Below are positions 32,984 through 42,741 of a stretch of DNA of 64,000 bases, one piece after another. Below the pieces are notes generated by a model. That model was not told where the DNA came from and ran no database searches. It was given only the letters and a program-made list of their open reading frames with translations. The stretch comes from Bacillota bacterium (GTDB taxonomy: Bacteria; Bacillota; Clostridia; Peptostreptococcales; Anaerovoracaceae). How positions within the stretch are numbered: the first letter of the stretch is position 1; every line of letters begins with the position of its first letter. The stretch lies in contig JAFRZB010000015.1 in the NCBI GenBank assembly GCA_017442785.1, positions 33,873 to 97,872 on the forward strand. The letters run 5' to 3'. Both the position numbers and the translations under genes were made by a program.

Positions 32984-33018
32984 AAAAAACCGGAAGTGTC
33001 TCTCCGGTTTTTTATTTT
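32984..33018. terminator. Bidirectional terminator between rpsT and a MATE gene
   Basis: AAAAAACCGGA (32984-32994) pairs with TCCGGTTTTTT (33003-33013). A-tract and T-tract on both sides serve the convergent rpsT and MATE transcripts. Confidence 0.85.
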
Positions 33019-33019
33019 C

Positions 33020-34462
33020 TCAATTTTCTTCCCTAAGCTCCGTCCCCTGCTCTTTCTTCTTCTGCAGGGCGCTGAGAGCTTTTTTCATGGTCACGCGGAC
33101 AAGGATTATGGCGACCAGAGCTCCAAGAAGCTCCGCAGCCGGAAGCGCCGCGGCAAGACCGTTGGCTCCGAAGATCTTGTCCAGTATGTACATGAACGGG
33201 ATGTAGAATATCACCTGCCTGGCTATGGCGTGTATCATGGTTCCGCCGCCGTTGCCCATGGCCTGCATGCAGTAGGAGCTGCTGTAGTTAAGGAAAGCGA
33301 ACGGCGATGCCACGCAGCGTATCCTCAGGAACGTAGCCGCGAACGCCACCGTGGCAAGAGCTGCTGCGGAATCTCCGCTGGAAGTGCTCAGGAACAGGTT
33401 CGTGACCGGCTTTGCGAATATCTCTAGCAGGAGTATGCAGACGCAGGAAGTTACTACGCCGCACAGCCTTGTGAAACTGATGGCCTTGCGCATGCGCTCG
33501 TGGTCCCCGGAAGCGAAGTTGTAAGCCACGAGAGGAAGCATTCCCTGGCTGAGTCCTACGTTAACGCCGTTGGGTATGCGGTCTATCTTCATTACTATGC
33601 CTATGCCGGCAAGGACCAGATCTCCGTGCACTGCAGCCAGTCTGTTCATCACCATGTTGGAGACGTCGAAAAGTCCGGTAAGGATCGCGGACGGAACACC
33701 TACGGCAAAAAGCTTCCTGGTATTGTCCCTGCTGATCTTCTTAGCGTCGGAGGGCTTAAGGCTCAGGGGAGCTGTCGCGGACGCTTTTTTGACCGCAAAG
33801 AGCAGATATAAGCAGGAGCATACGTTGGAGATAAGCGTTGCAACGGCAGCGCCTGTCACCTCCATGCCCCGGGGCAGTATCACGAACATGAACAGAGGGT
33901 CCAGGACCATGTTGAGGATGCCTCCTCCGGAAAGGCCTATGCTGGCCTTTGCGGAATAGCCGGTATTCCTTAAAAGGAACGCGAGCGTCATGGAGAGCGT
34001 CGAGAACAGGCAGCCGAATACGACCACATAGAGGGTGTACTGGCTGGCAAAGCCTATGGTGTCGTCCGATGCGCCGAGGAACCTCAGCACAGGATGGAGG
34101 AATATCCCTATGAGAAGCGAGTAGAGCAAGGCTATGGCCGCCGCGCCGTATACGCTGAAGGCGCAGACGTTCTTCGCCTCCTCGGTTTTTTGCTGGCCCA
34201 GGAGCCTTGCCATGAGGCTTCCGCCCCCTATGCCGAACAGGTTGGAGAACGATATGTTGAGGAGCATTACCGTAAGGGATACCGACGTTGCCGCCAGCAT
34301 CAGAGGATTGCCTGCGCGCCCTATGTAGAACGTATCCACCATGTTGTAGATGACGCTTATCATCTGGCTTATTATCGTAGGCACCGCAAGAGTAGCAAGC
34401 GCCCTGGGTATGGGCATGCTCTCGAATAGTTCCTTCTTATCGTTTTTTACCGCTTCCGCCAT
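33020..34462 (-). CDS. MATE family efflux transporter
   Basis: The 480-residue protein has about 12 membrane segments. It opens with the MATE motif around IPRALATLAVPTIISQMISVIYNMVDTFYIGRAGN and contains GGGSLMARLLGQQKTEEA and the second-half repeat (VGVPSAILTGLFDVSNMVMNRLA). It exports cationic compounds with Na+ or H+ exchange across the cytoplasmic membrane; the substrate cannot be predicted. A TATAAT (complement 34512-34517) lies about 50 bases upstream. The nearest AGGAG is about 14 bases from the ATG, farther than usual. Confidence 0.9.
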   Translation of the reverse strand: MAEAVKNDKKELFESMPIPRALATLAVPTIISQMISVIYNMVDTFYIGRAGNPLMLAATSVSLTVMLLNISFSNLFGIGGGSLMARLLGQQKTEEAKNVCAFSVYGAAAIALLYSLLIGIFLHPVLRFLGASDDTIGFASQYTLYVVVFGCLFSTLSMTLAFLLRNTGYSAKASIGLSGGGILNMVLDPLFMFVILPRGMEVTGAAVATLISNVCSCLYLLFAVKKASATAPLSLKPSDAKKISRDNTRKLFAVGVPSAILTGLFDVSNMVMNRLAAVHGDLVLAGIGIVMKIDRIPNGVNVGLSQGMLPLVAYNFASGDHERMRKAISFTRLCGVVTSCVCILLLEIFAKPVTNLFLSTSSGDSAAALATVAFAATFLRIRCVASPFAFLNYSSSYCMQAMGNGGGTMIHAIARQVIFYIPFMYILDKIFGANGLAAALPAAELLGALVAIILVRVTMKKALSALQKKKEQGTELREEN

Positions 34463-34511
34463 TTTTTGACCAAACGCTCCTGTCTGTCCCTGTTTTGCAA
34501 ATACAAAGGGT

Positions 34512-34517
34512 ATTATA
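34512..34517 (-). promoter_or_regulatory. -10 box upstream of the MATE gene
   Basis: The complement reads TATAAT, about 50 bases before the ATG at 34462. No matching -35 is evident. The gap back to the carB-dapF stop (34579) holds no clear terminator. Confidence 0.4.
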
Positions 34518-34578
34518 CCACCGAAGAGAACGCTTTTCCTGTATAAAATACTTAACTGCCTGAAAATTTAAACCTGCT

Positions 34579-37500
34579 TCAGTACTCGAAGCTGCCCTCG
34601 TAGACTGCCTGGGCGCTTCCGGTAAGTATCACTCTCTCGTCCGTATAGTTGACGGTAAGATCTCCTCCGGGAAGGCTTACCTTTATGTCCCTGCCCTTTT
34701 CCACGCGGCCGGTCTCCGCCGCGGCTATCACGGCGGCACAGGCTCCGGTGCCGCAGGCAAGCGTCTCTCCGCTTCCGCGCTCCCAGACCTTTACCCTGAG
34801 GCTGTCAGGTCCGAGCTGCCTTACGAACTCCGCGTTTACGCGGTCCGGGAAGAGCTCAGAATATTCGAATTTGGGGCCTGTCGATGCCACGTCCAGGGCC
34901 TCAAGATCCTCAACAAAAACTACGCAGTGCGGATTTCCCACGGATACGCAGCTTATGCCGTATTCCTTTCCGCCTATCGACACCTGCTGGTCCAATACCG
35001 GCTGAGGCTGTACATTTCGCCACATTGACGGAATCTTGTTTATGTCTACAGGCACTTTGGCGGGGTCAAGCTCCGCTTTTCCCATGTCCACCGCAACGGA
35101 GCTCACCTTGCCGTCCCTTATGAACAGGCTCAGCTTCTTTGTTCCGCCTGCGGTCTCGACCGTCATGCTGCGGCTGGTTACGTAGCCCTTGTCGTACATG
35201 TACTTTCCTATGCAGCGCAGGTTGTTTCCGGCCATCTTTCCTTCGCTTCCGTCGCGGTTGAAGCTGCGCATCTTAACATCCGCGGTCTCCGAACGCTCCA
35301 TAAGCACTATGCCGTCCGCGCCTATGCCGTAGTGCGGCCTGCATAGTATCACGCAGAGCGCCTCCGGACAGGTTATGCTGCCGTCGAAGTTCTCTATGAA
35401 GATATAGTCGTTGCCGCAGTCCTGCATCTTGGTAAAGCTTATGTGCTGCGGCTGCGTGCGCATGTCGTTGATGTCCACCAGCTCCGTGTTGCCCAGGTTG
35501 AACCTGCTGGCCATCATATCCGCCAGGGCGTTGGCGGTATCCAGGGATGTAAGGCATGGTATACCGAGCATCATTGCCCTTCTGTGCAGGGCAATGAAAT
35601 CTCCCATCGTGGCGTCCTTTACTGCACCGGTGTAGATTATGTACTTTATCTCGCCCTGTTCCATAAGGTCCGTGATGGTGCTGCTCCTTGCGGCGTTGTC
35701 AACGGATGTTACGGGAAGGCCTGCAGAGGCTATGGCGGCCGCGGTGCCTGTGGTGGCAAAGAGCTTAAGGCCAAGCTCCTCGAGCCTTCTTGCGAGCGGT
35801 ATAATCTCCTGATAATCCTCGGTCTCAACGCTCAGCAGCACTCCCGCGGAGTTTCTGTCGTAAGCGGGCGGAACGGTGAATCCCGCGGATGTAAGCCCCT
35901 TGAACAGAGCCTCCGCAAGCGTCCTTCCTATGCCCAGGACCTCACCCGTGGACTTCATTTCGGGGCCGAGTATGGAGTTGGCATCGTTGAGCTTTTCGAA
36001 GGAGAAGACCGGCACCTTTACCGCGTAGTAAGGCGGTGTCCTGTAAAGACCCGTGCCGTAGCCCAGGTCCGCCAGCCTGGCGCCCAGCATCACCTGCGCG
36101 GCAAGATCCACCATCGGGACGTTCGTTACCTTGCTTATGTAGGGGACCGTTCTGGACGCCCTGGGATTGACCTCTATTACGTACAGCTCGTTGTCGTATA
36201 TAAGGTACTGGATGTTTACCAGGCCCTTTGTTCCGAGCGCCAGCGCCAGCTTTACGGAGACCTCGCATATTCTTTCCAGGAAAGCGTCGCTTAAGTTATA
36301 CGGCGGGTAGACCGCGATCGAGTCTCCGCTGTGGACGCCCGCGCGCTCTATGTGCTCCATTATTCCGGGGATCAGCACGTCTTTGCCGTCGGAGATGACG
36401 TCCACCTCCAGCTCCGTCCCGGGCATGTACTTGTCCACCAGCACGGGGTTTTCTATGCCGCCGGCCAGTATGCCCTTCATGTAGCGCTCGGTGGTCTCGC
36501 GGTTTCTGGAGATGGTCATGTTCTGGCCGCCTATTACGTAGGAGGGACGCAGGAGAACCGGGTAGCCCAGCTCTTCCGCCGCCTCAATGGCTTCCTCCAG
36601 GGTGCGCACGCCCTTTCCCTTGGGACGGCTTATTCCGAAGGTCTCCAGCAGCGCGTCGAAACGGGCCCTGTCCTCCGCAAGGTCTATGCCGTCCGCGGAG
36701 GTGCCCAGGATGGGCACGCCCTTCCTGTCCAGGAACTGCGTAAGCTTTATCGCTGTCTGGCCGCCGAAGGCCACGACTACGCCTACAGGCTTTTCCACCT
36801 GTATGATGTTCCATACATCCTCTTTGCAGAGGGGCTCAAAGTACAGCCTGTCCGCGGTGTCATAGTCCGTGGAGACGGTCTCCGGGTTGTTGTTTATGAT
36901 AACTACGTCGTAGCCCATCTTGCGGAGCATCCAGACGCAGTGTACGGAGCTGTAGTCGAACTCTATGCCCTGCCCTATCCTTATTGGTCCGGAGCCTAGC
37001 ACTATCACCACGGGCTTTCCGCTCCTGGGGAACTCCCGGCTCTCGCATTCGCCTCCGAAGCAGGAATAGAAATAAGGCGTCTCGGCGTCGAACTCCGCGC
37101 CGCAGGTGTCCACCATCTTGTAGCTCATCAGAGCCTCGGGAAGGACCTCCGCTCCGCTTATGCGCTTTACCGCCTCGTCCGTGTAGCCGAAGCTCTTTGC
37201 CTTCTGCCAAAGCTCCTCGGTAAGGCCTCCGGAAAGCTCCTTCTCAAGCTCTGCCATGCCGGCGAGCTTTGCAAGGAACCACTTGTCTATCTTAGTGAGG
37301 GAATGGATCTCGTCTATTGAAACTCCGGCCTTTATGGCCTCGAACACCGTAAAGAGCCTCCTGTCGTCCTGCTCCAGGAGCCTCTCCTTAAGAGGCTTTC
37401 CGTTTACAGGGGCGGCGTTAAGAGTATCCAGGGAAACTTCCGCGCCGCGCACAGCCTTCATCAGAGCCATCTCAAAGGACGGCGCAATGGCCATCACTTC

Positions 37501-38640
37501 GCCGGTGGCCTTCATCTGCGTGCCGAGCTTTCTGGAAGAGCCCGCGAACTTGTCGAAGGGCCACTTGGGAAGTTTCACCACGACGTAGTCCAGCGCAGGC
37601 TCAAAGCAAGCGCAGGTCTTGCCGGTGATGTCGTTCTTTATCTCGTCCAGGGTGTAGCCGAGGGCTATCTTGGTGCTTATCTTTGCTATCGGGTAGCCGG
37701 TGGCTTTGGATGCCAGAGCCGAAGACCTGGATACCCTGGGGTTCACCTCTATCACGGCGTACTCGAAGCTGTCGGGGTTTAATGCAAACTGGCAGTTGCA
37801 GCCACCCACTATGCCTATCTTGCTTATGATGTCCAGCGACGCCGAACGCAGCATCTGGTACTCCTTGTCGGAGAGCGTAAGCGCGGGCGCCACTACTATG
37901 GAATCGCCTGTGTGTATGCCTACGGGGTCGAAGTTCTCCATGGAGCAGACCGCGATCACGTTTCCGGCGGAGTCTCTCATTGTTTCGAACTCTATCTCCT
38001 TCCAGCCGGAGATGCAGCGCTCTACGAGTATCTGCGTTATGGGAGAAAGATCCAGGCCGTTCCTGGCTATGGTCTTAAGCTCCTCCGCATCCGCGGCTAT
38101 ACCGCCGCCTGTTCCGCCGAGGGTGAACGCGGGGCGCACTATCACCGGGTAGCCTATCTTTTCCGCGGCGGAAAGCGCCTCTTCAACGGTCTGGGCTATC
38201 TCGGAGGGGACCACGGGCTGGCCCATCTCCTTAAGGGTGTCCCTGAACAGCTCCCTGTCCTCAGCCCTGTCTATTGCGTCTATGTCGGATCCAAGCAGCC
38301 TTACTCCGTACTTTTCAAGCACTCCGGCCTTCGCAAGCTGCATCGCTATTGTAAGGCCTGTCTGGCCGCCCAGCCCCGCAAGCAGTCCGTCCGGGCGCTC
38401 CTTTTCTATTATGCGCTCCACGGTCTTTGCAGTAAGAGGCTCCAGATATATGGCGTCCGCAAGGTTCTTGTCCGTCATTATGGTAGCCGGGTTGGAATTG
38501 ACGAGCACCGTGTCTATGCCCTCGCTCCTGAGAACCCTGCAGGCCTGCGCGCCGGCGTAGTCGAACTCCGCCGCCTGGCCTATCACTATGGGGCCGGAGC
38601 CTATCACCAGCACCTTTTTTATGCTTAAGTCCTTAGGCAT
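34579..38640 (-). CDS. carB-dapF: Carbamoyl-phosphate synthase large subunit fused to diaminopimelate epimerase
   Basis: The single 1353-residue frame has CarB at residues 1-1059. Both ATP-grasp halves are complete (SGPIVIGQAAEFDYAG; GSGPIRIGQGIEFDYSS), and the MGS-type allosteric domain includes KLFATTGTAAAI. Residues about 1060-1353 are DapF: FTKMQDCGNDYIF, GADGIVL, NRDGSEGKMAGN, SVGNPHCVVF and LACGTGACAAV. CarB makes carbamoyl phosphate with CarA; DapF interconverts LL- and meso-diaminopimelate for lysine and wall synthesis. In DapF the first catalytic Cys position is Ala1137 (MAGNN for the usual MCGNG), while the second (Cys1296) is kept. There is no stop or obvious frameshift at the junction. 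A Met at 35463 could be an internal start. The start overlaps carA by 8 bases. Confidence 0.92.
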   Translation of the reverse strand: MPKDLSIKKVLVIGSGPIVIGQAAEFDYAGAQACRVLRSEGIDTVLVNSNPATIMTDKNLADAIYLEPLTAKTVERIIEKERPDGLLAGLGGQTGLTIAMQLAKAGVLEKYGVRLLGSDIDAIDRAEDRELFRDTLKEMGQPVVPSEIAQTVEEALSAAEKIGYPVIVRPAFTLGGTGGGIAADAEELKTIARNGLDLSPITQILVERCISGWKEIEFETMRDSAGNVIAVCSMENFDPVGIHTGDSIVVAPALTLSDKEYQMLRSASLDIISKIGIVGGCNCQFALNPDSFEYAVIEVNPRVSRSSALASKATGYPIAKISTKIALGYTLDEIKNDITGKTCACFEPALDYVVVKLPKWPFDKFAGSSRKLGTQMKATGEVMAIAPSFEMALMKAVRGAEVSLDTLNAAPVNGKPLKERLLEQDDRRLFTVFEAIKAGVSIDEIHSLTKIDKWFLAKLAGMAELEKELSGGLTEELWQKAKSFGYTDEAVKRISGAEVLPEALMSYKMVDTCGAEFDAETPYFYSCFGGECESREFPRSGKPVVIVLGSGPIRIGQGIEFDYSSVHCVWMLRKMGYDVVIINNNPETVSTDYDTADRLYFEPLCKEDVWNIIQVEKPVGVVVAFGGQTAIKLTQFLDRKGVPILGTSADGIDLAEDRARFDALLETFGISRPKGKGVRTLEEAIEAAEELGYPVLLRPSYVIGGQNMTISRNRETTERYMKGILAGGIENPVLVDKYMPGTELEVDVISDGKDVLIPGIMEHIERAGVHSGDSIAVYPPYNLSDAFLERICEVSVKLALALGTKGLVNIQYLIYDNELYVIEVNPRASRTVPYISKVTNVPMVDLAAQVMLGARLADLGYGTGLYRTPPYYAVKVPVFSFEKLNDANSILGPEMKSTGEVLGIGRTLAEALFKGLTSAGFTVPPAYDRNSAGVLLSVETEDYQEIIPLARRLEELGLKLFATTGTAAAIASAGLPVTSVDNAARSSTITDLMEQGEIKYIIYTGAVKDATMGDFIALHRRAMMLGIPCLTSLDTANALADMMASRFNLGNTELVDINDMRTQPQHISFTKMQDCGNDYIFIENFDGSITCPEALCVILCRPHYGIGADGIVLMERSETADVKMRSFNRDGSEGKMAGNNLRCIGKYMYDKGYVTSRSMTVETAGGTKKLSLFIRDGKVSSVAVDMGKAELDPAKVPVDINKIPSMWRNVQPQPVLDQQVSIGGKEYGISCVSVGNPHCVVFVEDLEALDVASTGPKFEYSELFPDRVNAEFVRQLGPDSLRVKVWERGSGETLACGTGACAAVIAAAETGRVEKGRDIKVSLPGGDLTVNYTDERVILTGSAQAVYEGSFEY

Positions 38641-39700
38641 CTCTGCCGTCCTCCATCATCTTTATAAACCTGTCGAAAAGGAACTCGGTATCGTGAGGAC
38701 CGCCGCTGGCCTCCGGGTGGAACTGCACGGTAAAGCAGTTCTTATCCGGGTAGTCCATGCCCTCGCAGCTTCCGTCGTTGGCGTTTATGAAGCTGACCGT
38801 CCCAAGACCATCCATGCTCTTTATGTCCACGGCATATCCGTGGTTTTGGCTGCTTATGAAGGTCCTGCCGTCCGAAAGCCTTTTTACGGGCTGGTTTGCG
38901 CCTCTGTGTCCGTACTTAAGCTTGTATGTGCTGCCGCCTATGGCAAGAGCCGTAAGCTGATGACCCAGGCATATCCCGAACACCGGTACCTCTCCCAGAA
39001 GATGCCTTATCTGAGCAATCTCCTGGGTGTTCTCCGCGGGGTCTCCGGGACCGTTGGAGAGCATCACGCCGTCCGGACTGAGCGCCAGGACGTCGTCCGC
39101 GTGCATGTTGTGCGGAACGGCCGTCACCCTGCAGCCCCGCTTCTGAAGACAGCGTATTATGTTCCTCTTTGCGCCGTAGTCGAAGAGCACCACGTGGAAG
39201 CGTTCCTTCCCTTCCGGAGGGAAGTCCTTTATATCCCTGCGGCTCACCTGAGCCACGACGCCTGTCACCTTGTAGCCCTTTATTTCCGAAAGATCGTCCG
39301 GGACCTCGGAGCATATCCGGGCGTTCATCACGCCCTGCTCGCGTATCATCCTTGTTATCTCCCTGGTATCCACGCCGCAGATCCCGGGTATGCCCTTTTC
39401 CTTAAGGAAGCTGTCGAGATCCCCTTCGGACCTGAAATTGCTCGGGGCATCGCAGATCTCCCTTACGACGTAGCCCTTTGCGAAGCAGTCCCCCTCGAAA
39501 TCCTGAGGGATCACTCCGTAATTACCTATAAGCGGGAAGGTCTGCATTATAATCTGCCCCGCGTAGCTGGGGTCCGTAAGGGTCTCCAGGTACCCCTCCA
39601 TGCCGGTCGTAAAAACAAGCTCGCCCAAGCTGTCCTTCGGCGAGCCTATGCGCTTTCCTCTGAATACCTTTCCGTTTTCAAGCACCAGATATGCGTCCAT
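38633..39700 (-). CDS. carA: Carbamoyl-phosphate synthase small (glutaminase) subunit
   Basis: At 355 residues it has the class I glutaminase triad region GICLGHQLTALA (catalytic Cys) and FHPEASGGP (His/Glu), plus the N-terminal CarA domain (LVFTTGMEGYLETLTDPSY). It supplies ammonia to the large subunit whose gene overlaps by 8 bases. It lies 7 bases after argF in the arginine operon, so the carbamoyl phosphate made here is tied to arginine control. A GAGGT site lies 6 bases before the ATG. Confidence 0.97.
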   Translation of the reverse strand: MDAYLVLENGKVFRGKRIGSPKDSLGELVFTTGMEGYLETLTDPSYAGQIIMQTFPLIGNYGVIPQDFEGDCFAKGYVVREICDAPSNFRSEGDLDSFLKEKGIPGICGVDTREITRMIREQGVMNARICSEVPDDLSEIKGYKVTGVVAQVSRRDIKDFPPEGKERFHVVLFDYGAKRNIIRCLQKRGCRVTAVPHNMHADDVLALSPDGVMLSNGPGDPAENTQEIAQIRHLLGEVPVFGICLGHQLTALAIGGSTYKLKYGHRGANQPVKRLSDGRTFISSQNHGYAVDIKSMDGLGTVSFINANDGSCEGMDYPDKNCFTVQFHPEASGGPHDTEFLFDRFIKMMEDGRDA

Positions 39701-39707
39701 CTTTACC

Positions 39708-40691
39708 TCACAGTGTGGCTGCCATGACAGCCTTTATGGTATGCATGCGGTTCTCTGCCTCATCGAAGACTATGGACTGGGGGCTCTCGAAGACCTCGTC
39801 CGTCACCTCCATGCAGTCGATGCCGTACTTTTTGTACATTTCCTCGCCGGTCTTTGTCTTAAGATCGTGGAAGGAAGGCAGGCAGTGCATGAACCTGCAC
39901 TGCTCCCCGGCGGCGTCCATGAGCTCCTTTGTGACCCTGTAGGGAGTAAGCTCCCTTATGCGCTCCTCCCATACGGACTCGGGCTCTCCCATAGATACCC
40001 AGACGTCCGTGTAGATGACATCCGCTCCCTGAACGGCCTTCATCGGATCCGTCTCGAACTCCAGAACGGCTCCGCTCTCCTGCGCTATCGCCGTACAGGT
40101 CTCCACGAGATCCTTTGCCGGGAAGTATTTCTCCGGCGCGCATGCCACGAAGTGCATGCCCATCTTTGCGCAGCCCACCATAAGGGAGTTGCCCATGTTG
40201 AAGCGCGCGTCTCCCATGTAGACCAGCTTGCGGCCCTTAAGGCCCCCGAAATGCTCGCGTATGGTCATGAAGTCCGCCAGTATCTGGGTGGGATGGAACT
40301 CGTCCGTAAGGCCGTTCCACACCGGGACCCCCGCGAACTTTGCAAGCTCCTCCACTCTCTCCTGGCCGAAGCCTCTGTATTCTATGCCGTCGAATATCCT
40401 TCCCAGGACCCTTGCGGTGTCCGCTATGCTCTCCTTTTTCCCGAGCTGGGAGGAAGACGGGTCCAGATACACCGGGTGCATCCCCAGATCCGCCGCCGCC
40501 ACCTCGAAGCTGCAGCGGGTGCGGGTGCTGGTCTTTTCGAATATGAGGGCTATGTTCTTGCCCTCGCATATCCTGTGCTGAAGACCGCTCTTTTTAAGAG
40601 TCTTAAGATCGTCGGCATAGTCCATCAGATAGTTTATCTCTTCCGCGGAAAAGTCCAGCAGCTTTAAGAAATTCTTTCCCTTAAGAGTCAT
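39708..40691 (-). CDS. argF: Ornithine carbamoyltransferase
   Basis: The 327-residue protein has the carbamoyl-phosphate loop [16 protein letters not shown], the ornithine/carbamoyl site HCLPSFHD and VWVSMGEP. It converts ornithine and carbamoyl phosphate to citrulline in the cytoplasm. It is placed between argD and carA, matching the flow of carbamoyl phosphate from CarAB. STRTR and the late HCLP distinguish it from aspartate carbamoyltransferase. The start is 18 bases after the argD stop. Confidence 0.97.
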   Translation of the reverse strand: MTLKGKNFLKLLDFSAEEINYLMDYADDLKTLKKSGLQHRICEGKNIALIFEKTSTRTRCSFEVAAADLGMHPVYLDPSSSQLGKKESIADTARVLGRIFDGIEYRGFGQERVEELAKFAGVPVWNGLTDEFHPTQILADFMTIREHFGGLKGRKLVYMGDARFNMGNSLMVGCAKMGMHFVACAPEKYFPAKDLVETCTAIAQESGAVLEFETDPMKAVQGADVIYTDVWVSMGEPESVWEERIRELTPYRVTKELMDAAGEQCRFMHCLPSFHDLKTKTGEEMYKKYGIDCMEVTDEVFESPQSIVFDEAENRMHTIKAVMAATL

Positions 40692-40709
40692 CTCGTCCTC
40701 CTGTATGCT

Positions 40710-41870
40710 CTAAGCGCAGACTTCCTTTATTACGTCTACGGCCTTCTTAAGAAGCTCATCCGGTATGTTGAGCGCCGGAAGCAGCCTCACCTTGTCCTTG
40801 GCGGTTATGCAGAGCACGCCCTTCTCCATGCAGGCCTTTACCACCTCGCCTGCGGGCTTTGCGGTCTTGATGCCTATCATAAGACCGAGGCCCGAGACGC
40901 TCTCTATGCCCTTTGCGCCTTCCAGCGCGCCGAAGATGTAAGCGCTCTTCTTCCTTACACCCTCAAGGAGCTTCTCGTCTATGCGGCTTAAGATGTTAAC
41001 GGCGCCGGCGCAGACCGCGGGGTTTCCTCCGAAGGTGGAGCCGTGGTCTCCGGGACCGAGAACGTCCTGGAGCTTTTCTCCCAGCATCACCGCGCCTATG
41101 GGAAGGCCTCCGCCAAGTCCCTTTGCCGTGGATACCGCATCCGGAAGGACTCCGAATGTCTGGTAGGCGTAGTACTGTCCGCTGCGGCCGTTTCCGGTCT
41201 GGACCTCGTCCACCATGAAGGCTATGTCCTGCTCACGGCAGAAGGCCTCTATGCCCTTTACGAAGTCCGCGTCGAGGGCTATGACGCCTCCCTCTCCCTG
41301 TACGCACTCTATGAGTATGCCCGCAGCCTTCTTTTCGAGAGCAAGCTTCTTTATCCCTTCAAGATCGTTGGCAGCGGCGCTCTCAAAGCCCGGCGTCAGC
41401 GGATTGAAGAGCTGGTGGAACTTGTCCTGCCCGGTGGCCGCCAGCGTGGTGAGCGTCCTTCCGTGGAAGCTGTTCTTAAGGGTTATTATCGTATACCATT
41501 CAGGGCCCTTCTTCTCGGCGGCGTATTTTCTTGCCGCCTTGATTATGCCCTCGTTGGCCTCCGCTCCGGAGTTTCCGAAGAAGATCTTCTTCATGCCGCT
41601 CTTTTCGCAGAGGAGCTGAGCCAGCCTGGCGCAGGGCTCTGTATAGTAGAGGTTGGACATGTGCTGCAGCTTTCCGAGCTGTGCAGTGACTGCCGCCACC
41701 CACTCGTCGTCTGACACGCCGAAGGTATTTACCGCTATTCCGGTGCCCAGGTCTATGTACTCTTTGCCGGTCTCGTCGTATACCAGCGATCCCTTGCCGG
41801 AGACTATCTCCAGCGGGAACCTTCCGTAGGTATGTGCTATGTACTTTGCATCAAGTTCTTTGGTATTCAT
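40710..41870 (-). CDS. argD: Acetylornithine aminotransferase
   Basis: The 386-residue class III PLP aminotransferase contains FFGNSGAEANEGIIKAARKY, FHGRTLTTLAATGQDK, FMVDEVQTGNGRSG and VSTAKGLGGGLPIGA, where the Lys binds PLP. It makes N-acetylornithine from the semialdehyde and glutamate. ArgD enzymes often also serve as succinyl-DAP aminotransferase, which is notable with a dapF domain in the same operon. It follows argB by 13 bases. Confidence 0.96.
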   Translation of the reverse strand: MNTKELDAKYIAHTYGRFPLEIVSGKGSLVYDETGKEYIDLGTGIAVNTFGVSDDEWVAAVTAQLGKLQHMSNLYYTEPCARLAQLLCEKSGMKKIFFGNSGAEANEGIIKAARKYAAEKKGPEWYTIITLKNSFHGRTLTTLAATGQDKFHQLFNPLTPGFESAAANDLEGIKKLALEKKAAGILIECVQGEGGVIALDADFVKGIEAFCREQDIAFMVDEVQTGNGRSGQYYAYQTFGVLPDAVSTAKGLGGGLPIGAVMLGEKLQDVLGPGDHGSTFGGNPAVCAGAVNILSRIDEKLLEGVRKKSAYIFGALEGAKGIESVSGLGLMIGIKTAKPAGEVVKACMEKGVLCITAKDKVRLLPALNIPDELLKKAVDVIKEVCA

Positions 41871-41883
41871 CGCTTAAATTCCT

Positions 41884-42741
41884 TTACACGAACATCGTTC
41901 CTGCGCCTTCGTCGGTCAAAAGCTCCATGAGTATCGAGTGCGGCACCCTTCCGTCCATGATAATGGCCTTGCGCACGCCGCGCTTGAGGGCGGTTATGCA
42001 GCACTCCACCTTGGGTATCATGCCGCCGGATATGACGCCTTTGTCGAAGAGCTCCTTGGCCTGGATGACGGAGAGCTCCCTTATGAGGGAGTTGGGGTCG
42101 TCCTTGTCCATCATAACGCCCGCTATGTCCGTAAGCATCAGGAGCCTCTTGGCCTCAAGCGCTCCGGCTATGTAGGCCGCCGCGGTGTCTCCGTTGATGT
42201 TGTAGGTGTTGCCCTCGGAGTCGCAGCCTATCGTGGAGACAACGGGGATGTAGCCCTTCTCAAGAAGGTCTGTCACGGGTGCGATGTTGATCTTGGTGAC
42301 GCTTCCCACGTATCCGAGCCTCTCGTCCTTCATCTTGCACTCAATGAGCCTTCCGTCAAGGCCGGAGAGCCCTATGGCGCGTCCGCCCTTTGCCTCAAGG
42401 AGGTTTACGAGGGTCTTGTTGACCTTGCCGGCAAGCACCATCTGGACTATGTCCACGGTCTCCTTATCGGTCACCCTCAGGCCGTCAACGAATTCGGCTT
42501 TCTTGCCGAGCTTTCCCATCAGCTCGCTGATCTCCGGGCCGCCTCCGTGCACCAGGACCACCTTTACGCCTATCAGCTGGAGAAGGACTATGTCCTCCAT
42601 CACCTGCTGACGGAGCTGCTCATTGATCATGGCGTTGCCGCCGTACTTGACGACGACCACCTCGCCTACGTATTTCTCGATGTAGGGCAGTGCCTCTACA
42701 AGTATCTGCGCCCTTTCGGCATTGGAAAAATCTGTGTTCAT
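41884..42741 (-). CDS. argB: Acetylglutamate kinase
   Basis: The 285-residue amino acid kinase fold has VVVKYGGNAM, VHGGGPEIS, GLSGLDG and NINGDTAAAYIAGAL. It phosphorylates N-acetylglutamate, the usual feedback point for arginine. The N-terminal helix (DFSNAERAQILVEALPYIEKYVG) is the extension typical of hexameric, arginine-inhibited forms, so feedback inhibition by arginine is likely. The start overlaps the argJ stop by one base (TGATG). Confidence 0.97.
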   Translation of the reverse strand: MNTDFSNAERAQILVEALPYIEKYVGEVVVVKYGGNAMINEQLRQQVMEDIVLLQLIGVKVVLVHGGGPEISELMGKLGKKAEFVDGLRVTDKETVDIVQMVLAGKVNKTLVNLLEAKGGRAIGLSGLDGRLIECKMKDERLGYVGSVTKINIAPVTDLLEKGYIPVVSTIGCDSEGNTYNINGDTAAAYIAGALEAKRLLMLTDIAGVMMDKDDPNSLIRELSVIQAKELFDKGVISGGMIPKVECCITALKRGVRKAIIMDGRVPHSILMELLTDEGAGTMFV

